DNA of 64,000 nucleotides from DASUPK01 sp963833375 (GCA_963833375.1 CAWHXR010000010.1:372001-436000); one strand, 5' to 3'. Shown: positions 33,098 to 42,281, numbered from the stretch's first letter. Program-made: numbers and translations. Notes: generated by a model not told the origin, from the letters alone.

Positions 33098-33692
33098 GCG
33101 ATTCGTCACCGGCCTCGTCCTCGCGGCCGGGGGCTCGCGGCGGCTCGGCGAGCCGAAGCAGCTGCTCCCGTACGGCTCGGGCACCCTCCTCGATCACACT
33201 CTCGAGACCGCGCGGGCGAGCGGATTCGACCAGCTCATCGTCGCTCTCGGCGGCAGCTCCGCGGAGGTCCGCCGCAGGGTGGATCTGTCGGGTGCGGACG
33301 CGGTCGAGAACCCGGACTATGGGGAGGGCTGTTCCTCGTCGATCGCCGCCGGGCTGCGGGCGATCGACCCGCGCTCGGACCTGATGGTGCTGATGCTGGG
33401 CGATCAACCCGGTGTGACCCCTGACGTGATTCGGGCCCTGATCGCCGGCACCGATGACGGCACCATTTTGGCCGCCTGTCTCTACGACGACGGCCGGGGA
33501 CACCCCTTGGCCTTCGGCCGAGAGCTGTTTGGGGAGCTGCGCGAGCTGCACGGCGACAAGGCGGTCTGGAAGCTGATGGATCGCCGCGCCGGCGAGGTGG
33601 TCGACGTGCGGGTACCCGGTCCTATCCCGCCGGACATCAACACGCGTGAGGACTATGAGGGCGTTCTGGCCGAGGCCCGGGGCTCGGCATGA
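33081..33692 (+). CDS. MobA/MocA-like Mo-cofactor cytidylyltransferase
   Basis: 203 residues. Nucleotidyltransferase P-loop VLAAGGSRRLGEPKQLLPYG near residue 12, Mg-binding MLGDQPGVT, and RGHPLAFGRELFGELRELHG-DKAVWKL as in MocA/CoxC-type proteins. Converts molybdopterin to the CMP form used by xanthine-oxidase-family enzymes such as CODH. Embedded in the cox operon; overlaps coxD by 4 bp. Confidence 0.88.
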   Translation: MARPTERFVTGLVLAAGGSRRLGEPKQLLPYGSGTLLDHTLETARASGFDQLIVALGGSSAEVRRRVDLSGADAVENPDYGEGCSSSIAAGLRAIDPRSDLMVLMLGDQPGVTPDVIRALIAGTDDGTILAACLYDDGRGHPLAFGRELFGELRELHGDKAVWKLMDRRAGEVVDVRVPGPIPPDINTREDYEGVLAEARGSA

Positions 33693-34609
33693 GCGCAACA
33701 GCCCGCCAGGGCGCGGAGACCTCGGTGAGTGCGGCCGTTCCGGATATCGAGTCGCTCAAGGGTCGTCTGGATGAGGTCGACTACCTGGCCGATGAAGGGC
33801 TCGCCACCGCTTTGTTCCTGTCTCTGCGCCTGCCCCAGCCCCTGCTCCTGGAGGGAGAGGCGGGGGTCGGCAAGACCGAGGCCGCCAAGGCTGTGGCGGC
33901 GGCGCTCGACACCGAGCTGATCAGGCTGCAGTGCTACGAGGGCATTGACTCGTCCGAGGCCCTGTACGAATGGAACTATCCGCGGCAGCTGCTCCGGATT
34001 CGCGCGTCGGAGGCGGCGGGTGGAGAATTCAAGGAGGAGGAGCTGTTCGGCAGGGAGTTCCTGACGCCCAGGCCCCTGCTGCAGGCGATCGAGCACGAGG
34101 GAGCGATGCCGGCGATCCTCCTGGTCGATGAGTTGGACCGAGCCGACGACGACTTCGAGGCCTTCCTGCTCGAAATGCTCGGGGAGTCCAGCGTGACGAT
34201 CCCTGAGATCGGCACTATCCGTGCGACGCATCCGCCTGCGGTGATCCTGACCTCGAATCGCACTCGCGACCTGCACGATGCGCTCAAGCGCCGCTGCCTG
34301 TACCACTGGATCGACTACCCGAGCCCGGAACGCGAGGTCGAGATCGTTCGCCGTCGCGTGCCGGGAACGGCGGAGGACCTTGCGGCCGAGGCCGCCGAGG
34401 CTGTCCGACGGCTGCGCCAGAGCGATGTTCAGAAGCCACCCGGGATCGCCGAGACCATCGACTGGGTCGCAGCGCTGGAGCTGCTAGGGGTCGATCATCT
34501 CGATGCGACCGCGGCGGAGCGGACTCTCGGCTCGGTGCTGAAATATCGTGACGACCAGGAGCAGATCATCGAGCAGGGCCTTGACCGGCTGGTGGGCTCC
34601 GATGCTTGA
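33689..34609 (+). CDS. coxD: CoxD-like MoxR AAA+ ATPase
   Basis: 306 residues. Walker A GEAGVGKTEAAK near residue 57, Walker B AILLVDELDRADDDFEAFLL, sensor-1 LTSNRTRDLHDALKRR, all typical of MoxR ATPases in cox clusters. Works with CoxE in inserting S and Cu into the CODH active site. Placed between the cytidylyltransferase and CoxF. Confidence 0.9.
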   Translation: MSATARQGAETSVSAAVPDIESLKGRLDEVDYLADEGLATALFLSLRLPQPLLLEGEAGVGKTEAAKAVAAALDTELIRLQCYEGIDSSEALYEWNYPRQLLRIRASEAAGGEFKEEELFGREFLTPRPLLQAIEHEGAMPAILLVDELDRADDDFEAFLLEMLGESSVTIPEIGTIRATHPPAVILTSNRTRDLHDALKRRCLYHWIDYPSPEREVEIVRRRVPGTAEDLAAEAAEAVRRLRQSDVQKPPGIAETIDWVAALELLGVDHLDATAAERTLGSVLKYRDDQEQIIEQGLDRLVGSDA

Positions 34610-34624
34610 GGAAGAGGGACGCAG

Positions 34625-35728
34625 ATGAAGGACGTCATGGAGGTCGTCGAGGACTGGGTGAGGGAGGGTGACCCGGTCGCTCTGGCGACCGTCGTGGACA
34701 CGAAGAAGTCCGCGCCGCAGCCACCCGGGACCAAGATGGCTATCAACGACTCCGGGAAGATGGCCGGGGCGGTCTCCGGCGGGTGTGTGGAGGGGCAGGT
34801 CGTGCAGGTCGCCGAGGGCGTCCTGAAGGGCGGCGACCCACGGCTGCTCAACTACGGAATCGCGGACGAGGACGCCTGGGATGTCGGGTTGCCATGCGGT
34901 GGCGAGATCTCGATCTGGGTTGAGACCTACAAGGACGGTGGTCTGCAGGGGCGATTCAGGCAGCTCGGCCTTCGGGGCGGGCGAGGGGCCCTGACCACTG
35001 TCCTGGAGGGTCCCGAGAACGTGGGCGCGAAGCTGCTCCTCCTGGAAGACGGGACCCAGGAGGGCTCGCTCGGGGATCCCGAGCTCGACGCCGCCGCGGT
35101 GGCGACGGCCCGGTCAGCGATGTGGTCTGAGCGGAGCGAGCTCTACGAGCATGCGCAGACCACGTTGTTCGTCGACGTCGTGGCGCCGCCGCCTCGCCTG
35201 ATCATCTTCGGCGCCGTTGATTTCGCGGCCCAGCTGGCGGCGGCGGCGAAGCTGGCCGGCTGGCGCGCCTTCGTCGTCGATCCGCGCAAGCGATTCGCCG
35301 CCCCAGATCGCTTTCCCGACGCAGAGAGAGTCATCGCGGCCTGGCCCGACAAGGCCCTGGAGGAGCTCGGAGGCATCGATCGAGCCACTTCGATCGCCGT
35401 TCTCACCCACGACCCGAAGCTGGACGACGCGGTGCTCGAGATCGCCCTTCGCTCGGAGGCTCAGTACATCGGCGCGATGGGCAGCCGCCGGGCGCAGGAG
35501 AAGCGCCGCGACCGACTGCTGGCGGAGGGTCTGACCGATGAGGAGCTCGGGCGGCTCGCGGCTCCGATAGGGCTCGACATCGGCGCCCTCACGGCGGCCG
35601 AGACCGCCATTTCGATCATGGGTGAGATCACGGCAGTGCGCCGTGGGCGTGAGGGCGGGCGGTTGATGACCGTGAAGGGCCGGATTCACGATGCGGCCCC
35701 CGACGGCGAAGCAGCTCCAGCCGGGTGA
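34625..35728 (+). CDS. coxF: CoxF/XdhC-like Mo-cofactor maturation protein
   Basis: 367 residues, full-length XdhC family: N-domain with PQPPGTKMAINDSGKMAGAV then SGGCVEGQV, GLPCGGEISIWVE, and a C-terminal Rossmann domain with VLTHDPKLDDAVLEIALRS, QYIGAMGSRRAQEKRR and GLDIGALTAAETAISIMGEI. Second XdhC-type protein of the operon, so cofactor sulfuration and insertion may be split between two. RBS AAGAGGGACG upstream; overlaps the next start by 4 bp. Confidence 0.9.
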   Translation: MKDVMEVVEDWVREGDPVALATVVDTKKSAPQPPGTKMAINDSGKMAGAVSGGCVEGQVVQVAEGVLKGGDPRLLNYGIADEDAWDVGLPCGGEISIWVETYKDGGLQGRFRQLGLRGGRGALTTVLEGPENVGAKLLLLEDGTQEGSLGDPELDAAAVATARSAMWSERSELYEHAQTTLFVDVVAPPPRLIIFGAVDFAAQLAAAAKLAGWRAFVVDPRKRFAAPDRFPDAERVIAAWPDKALEELGGIDRATSIAVLTHDPKLDDAVLEIALRSEAQYIGAMGSRRAQEKRRDRLLAEGLTDEELGRLAAPIGLDIGALTAAETAISIMGEITAVRRGREGGRLMTVKGRIHDAAPDGEAAPAG

Positions 35729-35919
35729 GCGGCGTGTCCTTCGACTGCACACCGCTCTTCGCCCATGTCGCCGGGGTGCCGGTTGAGGAGATGCTGCCGG
35801 GCGTGCTTGCCCTCGGGGCCGCCAGCGTGAGCGTCGCGACCGAGTGGGTCCGGCGCCGGCTGAGCTGGCGGAAGGGCAGGGACCAGAGCGCCGAGAGCCT
35901 CCGGGGGCGTTCCAGGTGA
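35725..35919 (+). CDS. Small hypothetical protein linking coxF and moaA
   Basis: 64 residues, GTG start overlapping the coxF stop, TGA overlapping the moaA GTG. One moderately hydrophobic helix (VEEMLPGVLALGAASVSVAT) then a basic tail. Only the tight coupling on both sides supports it as a gene; it could be a leader for moaA translation. Confidence 0.5.
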   Translation: MSGVSFDCTPLFAHVAGVPVEEMLPGVLALGAASVSVATEWVRRRLSWRKGRDQSAESLRGRSR

Positions 35920-36914
35920 CCCAGCGCGAGCCGCTCCGCGACGGTCACGACCGGCTGATCGGCGACCTGCGTCTCTCGGTGGTGGATCGATGCAACTTCC
36001 GCTGCCAGTACTGCATGCCGGCGGACGGTCTCCCCTGGCTCGACCGCTCAGAGATCCTGACCTTCGAGGAGACGCAGCGGCTGGTCGGGCTGTTCGCATC
36101 GATGGGCGTTGGCGACCTCAGACTGACCGGAGGCGAGCCATTGGTCCGCCGGGAGTTCCCCAAGCTGGTCTCGATGCTGCGCGGCACCGAGGGTCTCCGC
36201 GAGATCTCGGTCACCACCAACGGGTACCTGCTCGAGCGTGATGCGGGGGCGCTGGTGCGGGCGGGGGTGGATCGGTTCAACGTGTCGGTGGACTCGTTGG
36301 CGCGAGACGCTTTCTTCAGGATCACCCGTCGCGATGCCCTCGCCCAGGTGATGCGCGGGCTGGAGGCGGTCGCCGCCTTCCCGGAGGTGAGGCCCATCAA
36401 GGTGAATGCGGTCGCGATGCGTGACTTCACTGAACGCGAGGTGCTGCGCTTCTGCGAGCTGGCCAGGTCGACGGACTACCAAATCCGATTCATCGAGTTC
36501 ATGCCGCTCGATGCCGATCGCAGCTGGATGCCGGACGCTGTGCTGACCGGGGCCGAGATCAGGGGGATCGCGGAGACCGCTTACGAGCTCGAGGAGCTGC
36601 CGCGCGAACCGCACTCGACCGCCCGCGTCTATCGCTTCGCCGACGGGGCCGGTGAGATCGGGTTCGTGAACCCGGTGTCGGAGCCCTTCTGCGCGGACTG
36701 CAATCGAATCCGTCTCACCTCCGACGGAAAGCTGCGCACCTGCCTGTTCTCAATCGACGAGACCGACCTGCGCGGACCGTTGCGCGCGGGCGCGGGCGAC
36801 GACGAGCTCGAGGAGCTGATCCGCAACGCGGTCTGGCGCAAGGAGCTCAAGCATCGCATCAACGAGCCTGGCTTCCGCCGGCCGCCGCGGTCGATGAGCC
36901 AGATCGGCGGCTAG
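35916..36914 (+). CDS. moaA: GTP 3',8-cyclase MoaA
   Basis: 332 residues, GTG start coupled to the preceding stop. Radical-SAM motif CNFRCQYCM near residue 25, C-terminal cluster FCADCNRIRLTSDGKLRTCL, and the terminal GG of MoaA. First step of molybdopterin synthesis. Ends convergently with modC, with adjoining stop codons. Confidence 0.97.
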   Translation: MTQREPLRDGHDRLIGDLRLSVVDRCNFRCQYCMPADGLPWLDRSEILTFEETQRLVGLFASMGVGDLRLTGGEPLVRREFPKLVSMLRGTEGLREISVTTNGYLLERDAGALVRAGVDRFNVSVDSLARDAFFRITRRDALAQVMRGLEAVAAFPEVRPIKVNAVAMRDFTEREVLRFCELARSTDYQIRFIEFMPLDADRSWMPDAVLTGAEIRGIAETAYELEELPREPHSTARVYRFADGAGEIGFVNPVSEPFCADCNRIRLTSDGKLRTCLFSIDETDLRGPLRAGAGDDELEELIRNAVWRKELKHRINEPGFRRPPRSMSQIGG

Positions 36915-37982
36915 TCACAGCGGGACGAGCCGCGTCGCGGTCGCCTTCCAGGTGGCGGTCGCGCGGACGCCCGGACGCAGGCCCAGCGATCGCGTGGACT
37001 CGGCGGTCACCTCGGCCACCACTGGCTGCGGGGCGGACAGTCCGACCCTGACACGATTACCGACCTCGGTCACCGAGATGACCTCAACCGGGAGTCGGTT
37101 GAGGGCCGAGCTCTCAGGCGCGGTCCCCGCCGGCTCCAGGCTGATCTCCCAGGGAAACACGCTGGCGACCACCGGGCCATGAACCTCGTCGGTGCTGCGC
37201 AGCACGCCGCCCCCCTCCAGCGCGATTTCGGTCAATCCGTCCTTCGACGTGCGGGCCCTGCCGCTGAGCACCACCGAGCCCGCGAGGTCGGCGACGAACG
37301 CGCTGGCTGGCCGGGCCGACAGCTCTGCGGCGGTGCCCTGCTGGACGATGTGCCCGTCGTCCATGACGAAGATCTGATCTGCGAGCAAAGCCGCCTCGGA
37401 GAAGTCGTGGGTGACGATGACCGCGACGGCCCCGGCGTTCCCGAGGGCTGCAACGAGCTCGCGGCCGGCGCGCGCGCGAGTGTGCGGGTCGAGAGCGGAG
37501 AGGGGCTCGTCGAGCAGCAGCACGCTCGGGTCGCGGGCCAGGGAGCGCGCCAGGGCCACCCGTTGGCGCTCGCCGCCTGAGAGCGTGTCGGGGTGCGCAT
37601 CGGCCAAGCCGTCGACTCCGAAGCGCCGCAGCTGCTCCAGGGCGCGCAGGCGGCGCATCCGTCCCTGGCCCGGCATCCCGAAGGCGACGTTCCGCCAGGC
37701 GCTCAGGTGCGGGAACAGAGCGTAGTCCTGGAACATGAAGCCGCACGCCCGCTCCTCGGGACGGAGATTGATTCCGCGGCCCGTGTCCAGCCAAACCTCC
37801 TCTCCAATCACAACCCGACCGGGATCGGGCTTTCGCAGCCCGGCGATGATGCGAAGGACCGTCGACTTGCCTGCTCCGGAGGGCCCGACGATGGCCGCAC
37901 AGCCCTCCTTGCGCAGGTGCAGCTCGACGTCCAGCTTCATCTCGCGAAGCTGATCGTGTGCTGTGACCTCGAGGCCGCTCAA
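36915..37982 (-). CDS. modC: Molybdate ABC transporter ATPase ModC
   Basis: 355 residues from a TTG that overlaps the modB stop. Walker A GPSGAGKST near residue 36, signature LSGGERQRVALARSLARDPS, Walker B LLLDEPLSALD, H-loop VTHDFSEA, and a C-terminal TOBE region (~ residue 290 on) typical of ModC. ATG 37940 would shorten the first strand, so the TTG is preferred. Confidence 0.92.
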   Translation of the reverse strand: MSGLEVTAHDQLREMKLDVELHLRKEGCAAIVGPSGAGKSTVLRIIAGLRKPDPGRVVIGEEVWLDTGRGINLRPEERACGFMFQDYALFPHLSAWRNVAFGMPGQGRMRRLRALEQLRRFGVDGLADAHPDTLSGGERQRVALARSLARDPSVLLLDEPLSALDPHTRARAGRELVAALGNAGAVAVIVTHDFSEAALLADQIFVMDDGHIVQQGTAAELSARPASAFVADLAGSVVLSGRARTSKDGLTEIALEGGGVLRSTDEVHGPVVASVFPWEISLEPAGTAPESSALNRLPVEVISVTEVGNRVRVGLSAPQPVVAEVTAESTRSLGLRPGVRATATWKATATRLVPL

Positions 37983-38779
37983 GCCGAGCCACCACCGAGG
38001 AGGGTGGACCGGCCCACCATCTTCACGGAGAGCAGCAGGGCCCCTGAGACCAGCACGAGCACGCCCGAGAGCGCCAGGGCGGAGGTGAAGTCGGTGCTGA
38101 ATCTGGCGAAGATCGCCAGAGGCACCGTCTGAGTGAGTCCCGGAAACGATCCGGCGAACATCAGCGTTGCCCCGAACTCGCCCAGCGCCCGCCCCCAGGC
38201 CAGGGCCATCCCGGAGGTGATGCCCTGGCCGGCGCACGGTACCGCGACGCGGATGAAGGCTCTCGCCTCACTCGCCCCGAGAGTGCGCGCCGCGTCGAGC
38301 AGGTTGCGGTCCACAGCCGCGAACGCCTCCTGAGCTTGGCGCAGGAAGAAGGGTGCCGCGACGAAGGTGAGCGCCACGATCACACCGGCCGTCTGCAGCA
38401 CGAGCTCGATCCCGGCATCGTCCAGGGCTCTCCCGAATAGGCCCTTGGGGCCGAAGGAGGCGAGCAGTGCGATACCGGCCACCGCCGGGGGAAGGACCAG
38501 GGGGAGCTCGATCAACGTGACCACCACGGAGCGGCCGCGGAACTCTCGCGTGGCCAGCAGATAGGCGGCGGGCGTCCCGACGATCACGATGATCCCCAGC
38601 GCGGCCAGCGACGTCTTCAGGCTCAGCCAGAGAGCGTCCCGGGCATTCGGCTCGCCGAGGCTGCTGATCAGGTCGGCGGGCGAGGTGTGGACGAAGACCG
38701 CGACGATCGGCAGCGTCAGGAAGGCGAGTACGAGAAACAGCGCCAGGAACAGCGTCGCGCTGAAGGCCGCCCTGCGCAT
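37979..38779 (-). CDS. modB: Molybdate ABC transporter permease ModB
   Basis: 266 residues, six predicted TM helices. The EAA loop GASEARAFIRVAVPCAGQGI then GALGEFGATLMFAG-type sequence marks it as ModB. Overlaps modA and modC by 1-4 bp, a tight modABC operon. Confidence 0.92.
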   Translation of the reverse strand: MRRAAFSATLFLALFLVLAFLTLPIVAVFVHTSPADLISSLGEPNARDALWLSLKTSLAALGIIVIVGTPAAYLLATREFRGRSVVVTLIELPLVLPPAVAGIALLASFGPKGLFGRALDDAGIELVLQTAGVIVALTFVAAPFFLRQAQEAFAAVDRNLLDAARTLGASEARAFIRVAVPCAGQGITSGMALAWGRALGEFGATLMFAGSFPGLTQTVPLAIFARFSTDFTSALALSGVLVLVSGALLLSVKMVGRSTLLGGGSA

Positions 38780-39531
38780 CAGCCCGGTGGCGGCTTGAAG
38801 CCGGCCTCCCTGAGCGCCGCTGAGCCGTCGCCGCTGAGCAGCCCATCGATGAACCTGCGAGCCCCATCGGGGTTCTTCGCGCCGGTGACGACCGCCGCCC
38901 CATACGCGACATCGGGCTGCAGCTCGGCCGGCAGCTGGATCGCCTTCAGCTGACCGTTGCTCGCGTTCACGTCGGTCACGTAGACAAAGCCCGCCTCGAC
39001 AGCCCCCTCCGTGAGCTTGCCGGCGATGCTGCTCACGTCGGGTTCCTCGGAGCGCACGTTGTCGTAAATCGCCTTGCGCAGATCCGCGGGAAGCTTCCCC
39101 AGCACCCCGCGGGTGTAGGACCCGACGGGTACCGTCGGGTCACCCATCACGATCGTGGTTCCGGGCTTGGCCAGGTCGTCGAGGGAGTCGATCTGCGAGT
39201 CATCCGGGACCGCCAGCACTAGCGTGTTGGTTGCGAACACGATGGGCTTGCCGACGAGTCCCTCTCTGTAGAGCTGGTCGGGCAGGGTCGTGTTGGCCGC
39301 GGCGTAGACATCAGGCTTGACGCCCTGGCTGATCTGAGCGGCCAGCTGGTCGGATCCCGCGAAAGACATCTTGGCGTCGATCCCCGCCGCGTCCACGTAA
39401 TCGTTGAAGGCTGTGTCAAGGGATGACGCCGCCGAGACCACGACTTGGTTCGAGCTGTCGTCCCCTCCGCAGCCGATCATTGCCGCCAGGCAGACCGCCA
39501 CCACGGCCAGCGATGCCGGGAGCCGGGTCAT
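38779..39531 (-). CDS. modA: Molybdate-binding lipoprotein ModA
   Basis: 250 residues; lipoprotein signal with lipobox MIGC (Cys21). Mature part VVVSAASSLDTAFNDYVDAA and ISQGVKPDVYAAANTTLPDQ, GSYTRGVLGKL are typical of ModA, whose oxyanion pocket uses main-chain amides and Ser residues. First gene of modABC, directly downstream of the predicted operator. Confidence 0.93.
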   Translation of the reverse strand: MTRLPASLAVVAVCLAAMIGCGGDDSSNQVVVSAASSLDTAFNDYVDAAGIDAKMSFAGSDQLAAQISQGVKPDVYAAANTTLPDQLYREGLVGKPIVFATNTLVLAVPDDSQIDSLDDLAKPGTTIVMGDPTVPVGSYTRGVLGKLPADLRKAIYDNVRSEEPDVSSIAGKLTEGAVEAGFVYVTDVNASNGQLKAIQLPAELQPDVAYGAAVVTGAKNPDGARRFIDGLLSGDGSAALREAGFKPPPG

Positions 39532-39565
39532 TCAGCCTTCGGCGCTCGCATTCCGCGCCGATCAT

Positions 39566-39586
39566 TACATATGCAATGCCTATGTA
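39566..39586 (-). promoter_or_regulatory. Putative operator/promoter of modABC
   Basis: Inverted repeat TACATA-N9-TATGTA. On the minus strand TATGTAAT could serve as the -10 of modA, 35 bases from its start. The GCCTATGCAA word recurs in the divergent gap near 40014. A ModE-like regulator is encoded alongside. Site and promoter are inferred. Confidence 0.45.
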
Positions 39587-39984
39587 GAGATCCCGGGTCG
39601 GTCTTCCCTGTCGATCATCACGGAGGTGGCTTTGACGGTTGCCGTGGCCCGAGTGCCCTTCACGAGCCCCAGCTCCTCGACCGCGTCCCGGGTGATCGCC
39701 GCCGTGATCCGGTGCGGTCCGGCTTCGATCTCGACCAGCGCCATCACCCCGGCGACCTCCACGGACGTGACCGTCCCGGGGAAGCGGTTACGCGCCGAGA
39801 ATGACCCCTCGGTGCGGTGGCGGTCTGGGACGCGGCGCAGCCGCTCCACCTCGCTGCCCGGCACCTGCCGGCGGTTGCGCGCGTCGCGCGTGGTCTTCAG
39901 TTTGCCGGCGCGATCCCAGCGGCGCAGGGTGTCGACGCTGACCCCGATTGCCCGCGCGGCCTCACCCAGGCTCAGCTCATTCAT
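39580..39984 (-). CDS. ModE-like regulator: MerR-type HTH plus molbindin domain
   Basis: 134 residues: MNELSLGEAARAIGVSVDTL-RRWDRAGKL is a MerR-type helix-turn-helix; residues ~65-127 (SARNRFPGTVTSVEVAGVMA, ITRDAVEELGLVKGTRATAT) are one TOBE/Mop domain that binds molybdate. A compact alternative to ModE, which uses a winged helix. Probably senses molybdate and controls modABC or the divergent molybdenum genes. Start at the ATG of MNELSLG, as HTH genes of this kind begin just before the helix. Confidence 0.85.
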   Translation of the reverse strand: MNELSLGEAARAIGVSVDTLRRWDRAGKLKTTRDARNRRQVPGSEVERLRRVPDRHRTEGSFSARNRFPGTVTSVEVAGVMALVEIEAGPHRITAAITRDAVEELGLVKGTRATATVKATSVMIDREDRPGIST

Positions 39985-40113
39985 CGGCGGCCAGTATGAC
40001 AGCGAGCGCTCCTGCCTATGCAAGCGGTTTCACGTCGCACGCGGAGAGCCCGTGAAGCGGATGATCTAGCCTCGGAGAAGAGACCTGAGCAGGCCGAACC
40101 AGAGGAGGAGCCC

Positions 40114-40320
40114 TTGCAGATAAGCGCGCGAAACAAGCTTCCCGGCGAGGTTACGAACGTCACGCAGGGAGAGGCGATTGCGAATGTGGAGCTCGAGGTC
40201 AGCGGCATGAGGCTCGTCGCCTCGGTGACCGTCGAGGCGGTTCGCGAGCTCGGAATCGCGCCGGGAGTTGGGGTGACTGCCGTGATCAAGGCGAGCGACG
40301 TGATGCTCGCGGTCGAGTGA
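40114..40320 (+). CDS. Molbindin (single TOBE/Mop domain)
   Basis: 68 residues, TTG start behind GAGGAGGAG. SARNKLPGEVTNVTQGEAIA and AVRELGIAPGVGVTAVIKAS are the Mop fold; such proteins assemble into hexamers or trimers that store molybdate or tungstate. Similar to the regulator's C-terminal half across the divergent gap, suggesting a duplication. 21 bp ahead of moeA. Confidence 0.85.
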   Translation: MQISARNKLPGEVTNVTQGEAIANVELEVSGMRLVASVTVEAVRELGIAPGVGVTAVIKASDVMLAVE

Positions 40321-40341
40321 GGAGCCCTGAGGAAAGCCGAC

Positions 40342-41583
40342 ATGGAGAAGCCGATCGACCTCGAGGACGCCCGGCGTCTCGTGCTCGAGCGCGTCAGTCC
40401 GCTGGAGGCGGAGCCAGTTCCCCTTCACGAGGCGCTCGGCCGGATCCTCGCACTCGAGGTGAAGAGCGTCGACCCGGTGCCCGGTTTCGACAACTCCTCG
40501 ATGGACGGCTTCGCTGTACGGGCGGAGGACACGCGCGGCGCCACGGCCGGGGCACCCGTGACCCTGCTCGTCGCCGGTGAGTCCAGGGCCGGGCACCCGG
40601 CGGAGTCCGCGCTGCGCGACGGGGAGGCGATCGGGATCTCGACCGGAGCGGTGATTCCCGAGGGAGCGGACTCGGTCGTCCGGATCGAGGACACGAGCGT
40701 TCGGAACGGCCGAGTTCAGGTTGAGGCGGAGGTCGAGCCGGGAAACAACGTGCGGCACGCCGGAGATGACATTGAGCCGGGGGCCGCGGTACTTCGGCCG
40801 GGCATCCGGCTCGGCGCTGCGGAGCTCGGGGTGCTGGCGTCCGTGGGGGTCGAGACGGTCAGCTGCGCGCGCCGTCCGCGTCTGGCGGTGCTGACGACCG
40901 GCGACGAGCTGTTGAAGCCGGGGGACGCCGCGCGCCCCGGCGGCGTTCGGAACTCGAACGCCTACACGATCCCGGCGCTCGCCCTGGGCGCCGGCGTGGA
41001 GCTGGTGGGTATCGAGACCGTGAAGGACGATCCCGAAATGACCCGGGCCGCGATCGAGCGCATGCTCGGCGCCGAGATCGCCGTGATCTGCGGCGGCGTC
41101 TCCGTCGGGGAGCACGATCACGTCAAGGGGGCGCTTGCCTCGCTCGGCGTCGAGGAGGTCTTCTGGAGGGTGGCGCTGAAGCCCGGCAAGCCGACCTGGT
41201 TCGGCGTGGGGCCCGCTGGGACGCTTGTCTTTGGGCTGCCGGGAAACCCGGTCTCCGCGATGGTCACCTTCCTGCTCTTCGTTCGGCCCGCGATCGGGGC
41301 GATGTCAGGCGCGCCGGACCGGGCCGACCGGGTCCGCGCGACCCTGGATCAGAGCCTTCCCCAGCCGCCCGGCCGCGCCCATGCGGTGCGCTGTCGCCTC
41401 GAGCTGCGGGACGATGGCTGGCATGCGCGGCCCACCGGCGACCAGGACTCGCACGTCCTCACCTCGATGCTCGGCGCCGAGGCCCTCACCATCGTGCCCG
41501 CCGATGCGGGTCCGCCTGTGGTGGGCGATACCGTCGAGCTCGAGCTGCTGCCGGCCGACTGGGGTCTAGGATCGCTTCGATGA
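40342..41583 (+). CDS. moeA: Molybdopterin molybdotransferase MoeA
   Basis: 413 residues: PGFDNSSMDGFAVRAEDTRG near residue 50, GEAIGISTGAVIPEGADSVV, VLTTGDELLKPG, GGVSVGEHDHVKGALASLGV, GLPGNPVSAMVTF: the full MoeA set including the MogA-like domain III and a C-terminal domain IV. Inserts Mo into adenylated molybdopterin. Overlaps the next gene by 4 bp. Confidence 0.95.
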   Translation: MEKPIDLEDARRLVLERVSPLEAEPVPLHEALGRILALEVKSVDPVPGFDNSSMDGFAVRAEDTRGATAGAPVTLLVAGESRAGHPAESALRDGEAIGISTGAVIPEGADSVVRIEDTSVRNGRVQVEAEVEPGNNVRHAGDDIEPGAAVLRPGIRLGAAELGVLASVGVETVSCARRPRLAVLTTGDELLKPGDAARPGGVRNSNAYTIPALALGAGVELVGIETVKDDPEMTRAAIERMLGAEIAVICGGVSVGEHDHVKGALASLGVEEVFWRVALKPGKPTWFGVGPAGTLVFGLPGNPVSAMVTFLLFVRPAIGAMSGAPDRADRVRATLDQSLPQPPGRAHAVRCRLELRDDGWHARPTGDQDSHVLTSMLGAEALTIVPADAGPPVVGDTVELELLPADWGLGSLR

Positions 41584-42281
41584 CGGTCACGGTGCGACTG
41601 TTCGCGCTCCTGCGCGAGCGCGCGGGCAGGGACTCGATCGAGGTGGAGCTCGACGAGGGCGCGACGGTCGCTGAGGCCCTCGATCGGCTCTCGGCCCGCC
41701 CCGAGCTGGGGGATCTGCTGGAGCGGATCCCCGTGCGGATGGCCGTCAACCGCGACTACGCGGAGCCCGACACTCGGCTGGCTCCAGGTGACGAATTGGC
41801 GCTGGTGCCGCCGGTGAGCGGAGGCGCGGAGGGAGCGGTGCACGTCCGGATCACGGAGCAGCCGCTCTCCGTGGGCTCGCTCTCCAGCCTCGTCTCCCGC
41901 CCCGAGGCGGGCGCCATCGTCAGCTTTCAGGGCACCACGCGGGAGGTCACCAGGCTCGACTACGAGGCCTATCGGGAGATGGCAGAGCAGAGGATCGAGG
42001 AGATCCTGCGCGAGTGCGTCGAGCGCCACCGGCTGGCGGCGGCGGCGGCCGAGCACCGGATCGGGCCCGTCCTGCTGGGAGAGTCGAGCGTGATCGTCGC
42101 TGTGTCGGCCCCACATCGCGAGGAAGCCTTCGCTGGCGCTCGAGAGGCAATCGACAGAATCAAGTCGGAGGCGCCGATCTGGAAGCGCGAGGTGGAGGCG
42201 ACCCGCGACGGCGAGACGGGCCGCTGGGTGAAGGGCGCAGCGCCGCCCACCCGGGTGGCCGGTGGTGGCTCGGGCTCTTGA
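41580..42281 (+). CDS. MoaD-MoaE fusion: molybdopterin synthase in one chain
   Basis: 233 residues. MoaD domain 1-82 (MTVTVRLFALLRERAGRDSI ... ALVPPVSGG, Gly81-Gly82) joined directly to MoaE (83-215; GAIVSFQGTTREVTRLDYEA, EMAEQRIEEILREC, IKSEAPIWKREVE with catalytic Lys). MoaD acts through a free C-terminal thiocarboxylate, so the chain probably needs cleavage after Gly82, as described for mycobacterial MoaX. Overlaps moeA and moaC by 4 bp each. Confidence 0.92.
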   Translation: MTVTVRLFALLRERAGRDSIEVELDEGATVAEALDRLSARPELGDLLERIPVRMAVNRDYAEPDTRLAPGDELALVPPVSGGAEGAVHVRITEQPLSVGSLSSLVSRPEAGAIVSFQGTTREVTRLDYEAYREMAEQRIEEILRECVERHRLAAAAAEHRIGPVLLGESSVIVAVSAPHREEAFAGAREAIDRIKSEAPIWKREVEATRDGETGRWVKGAAPPTRVAGGGSGS

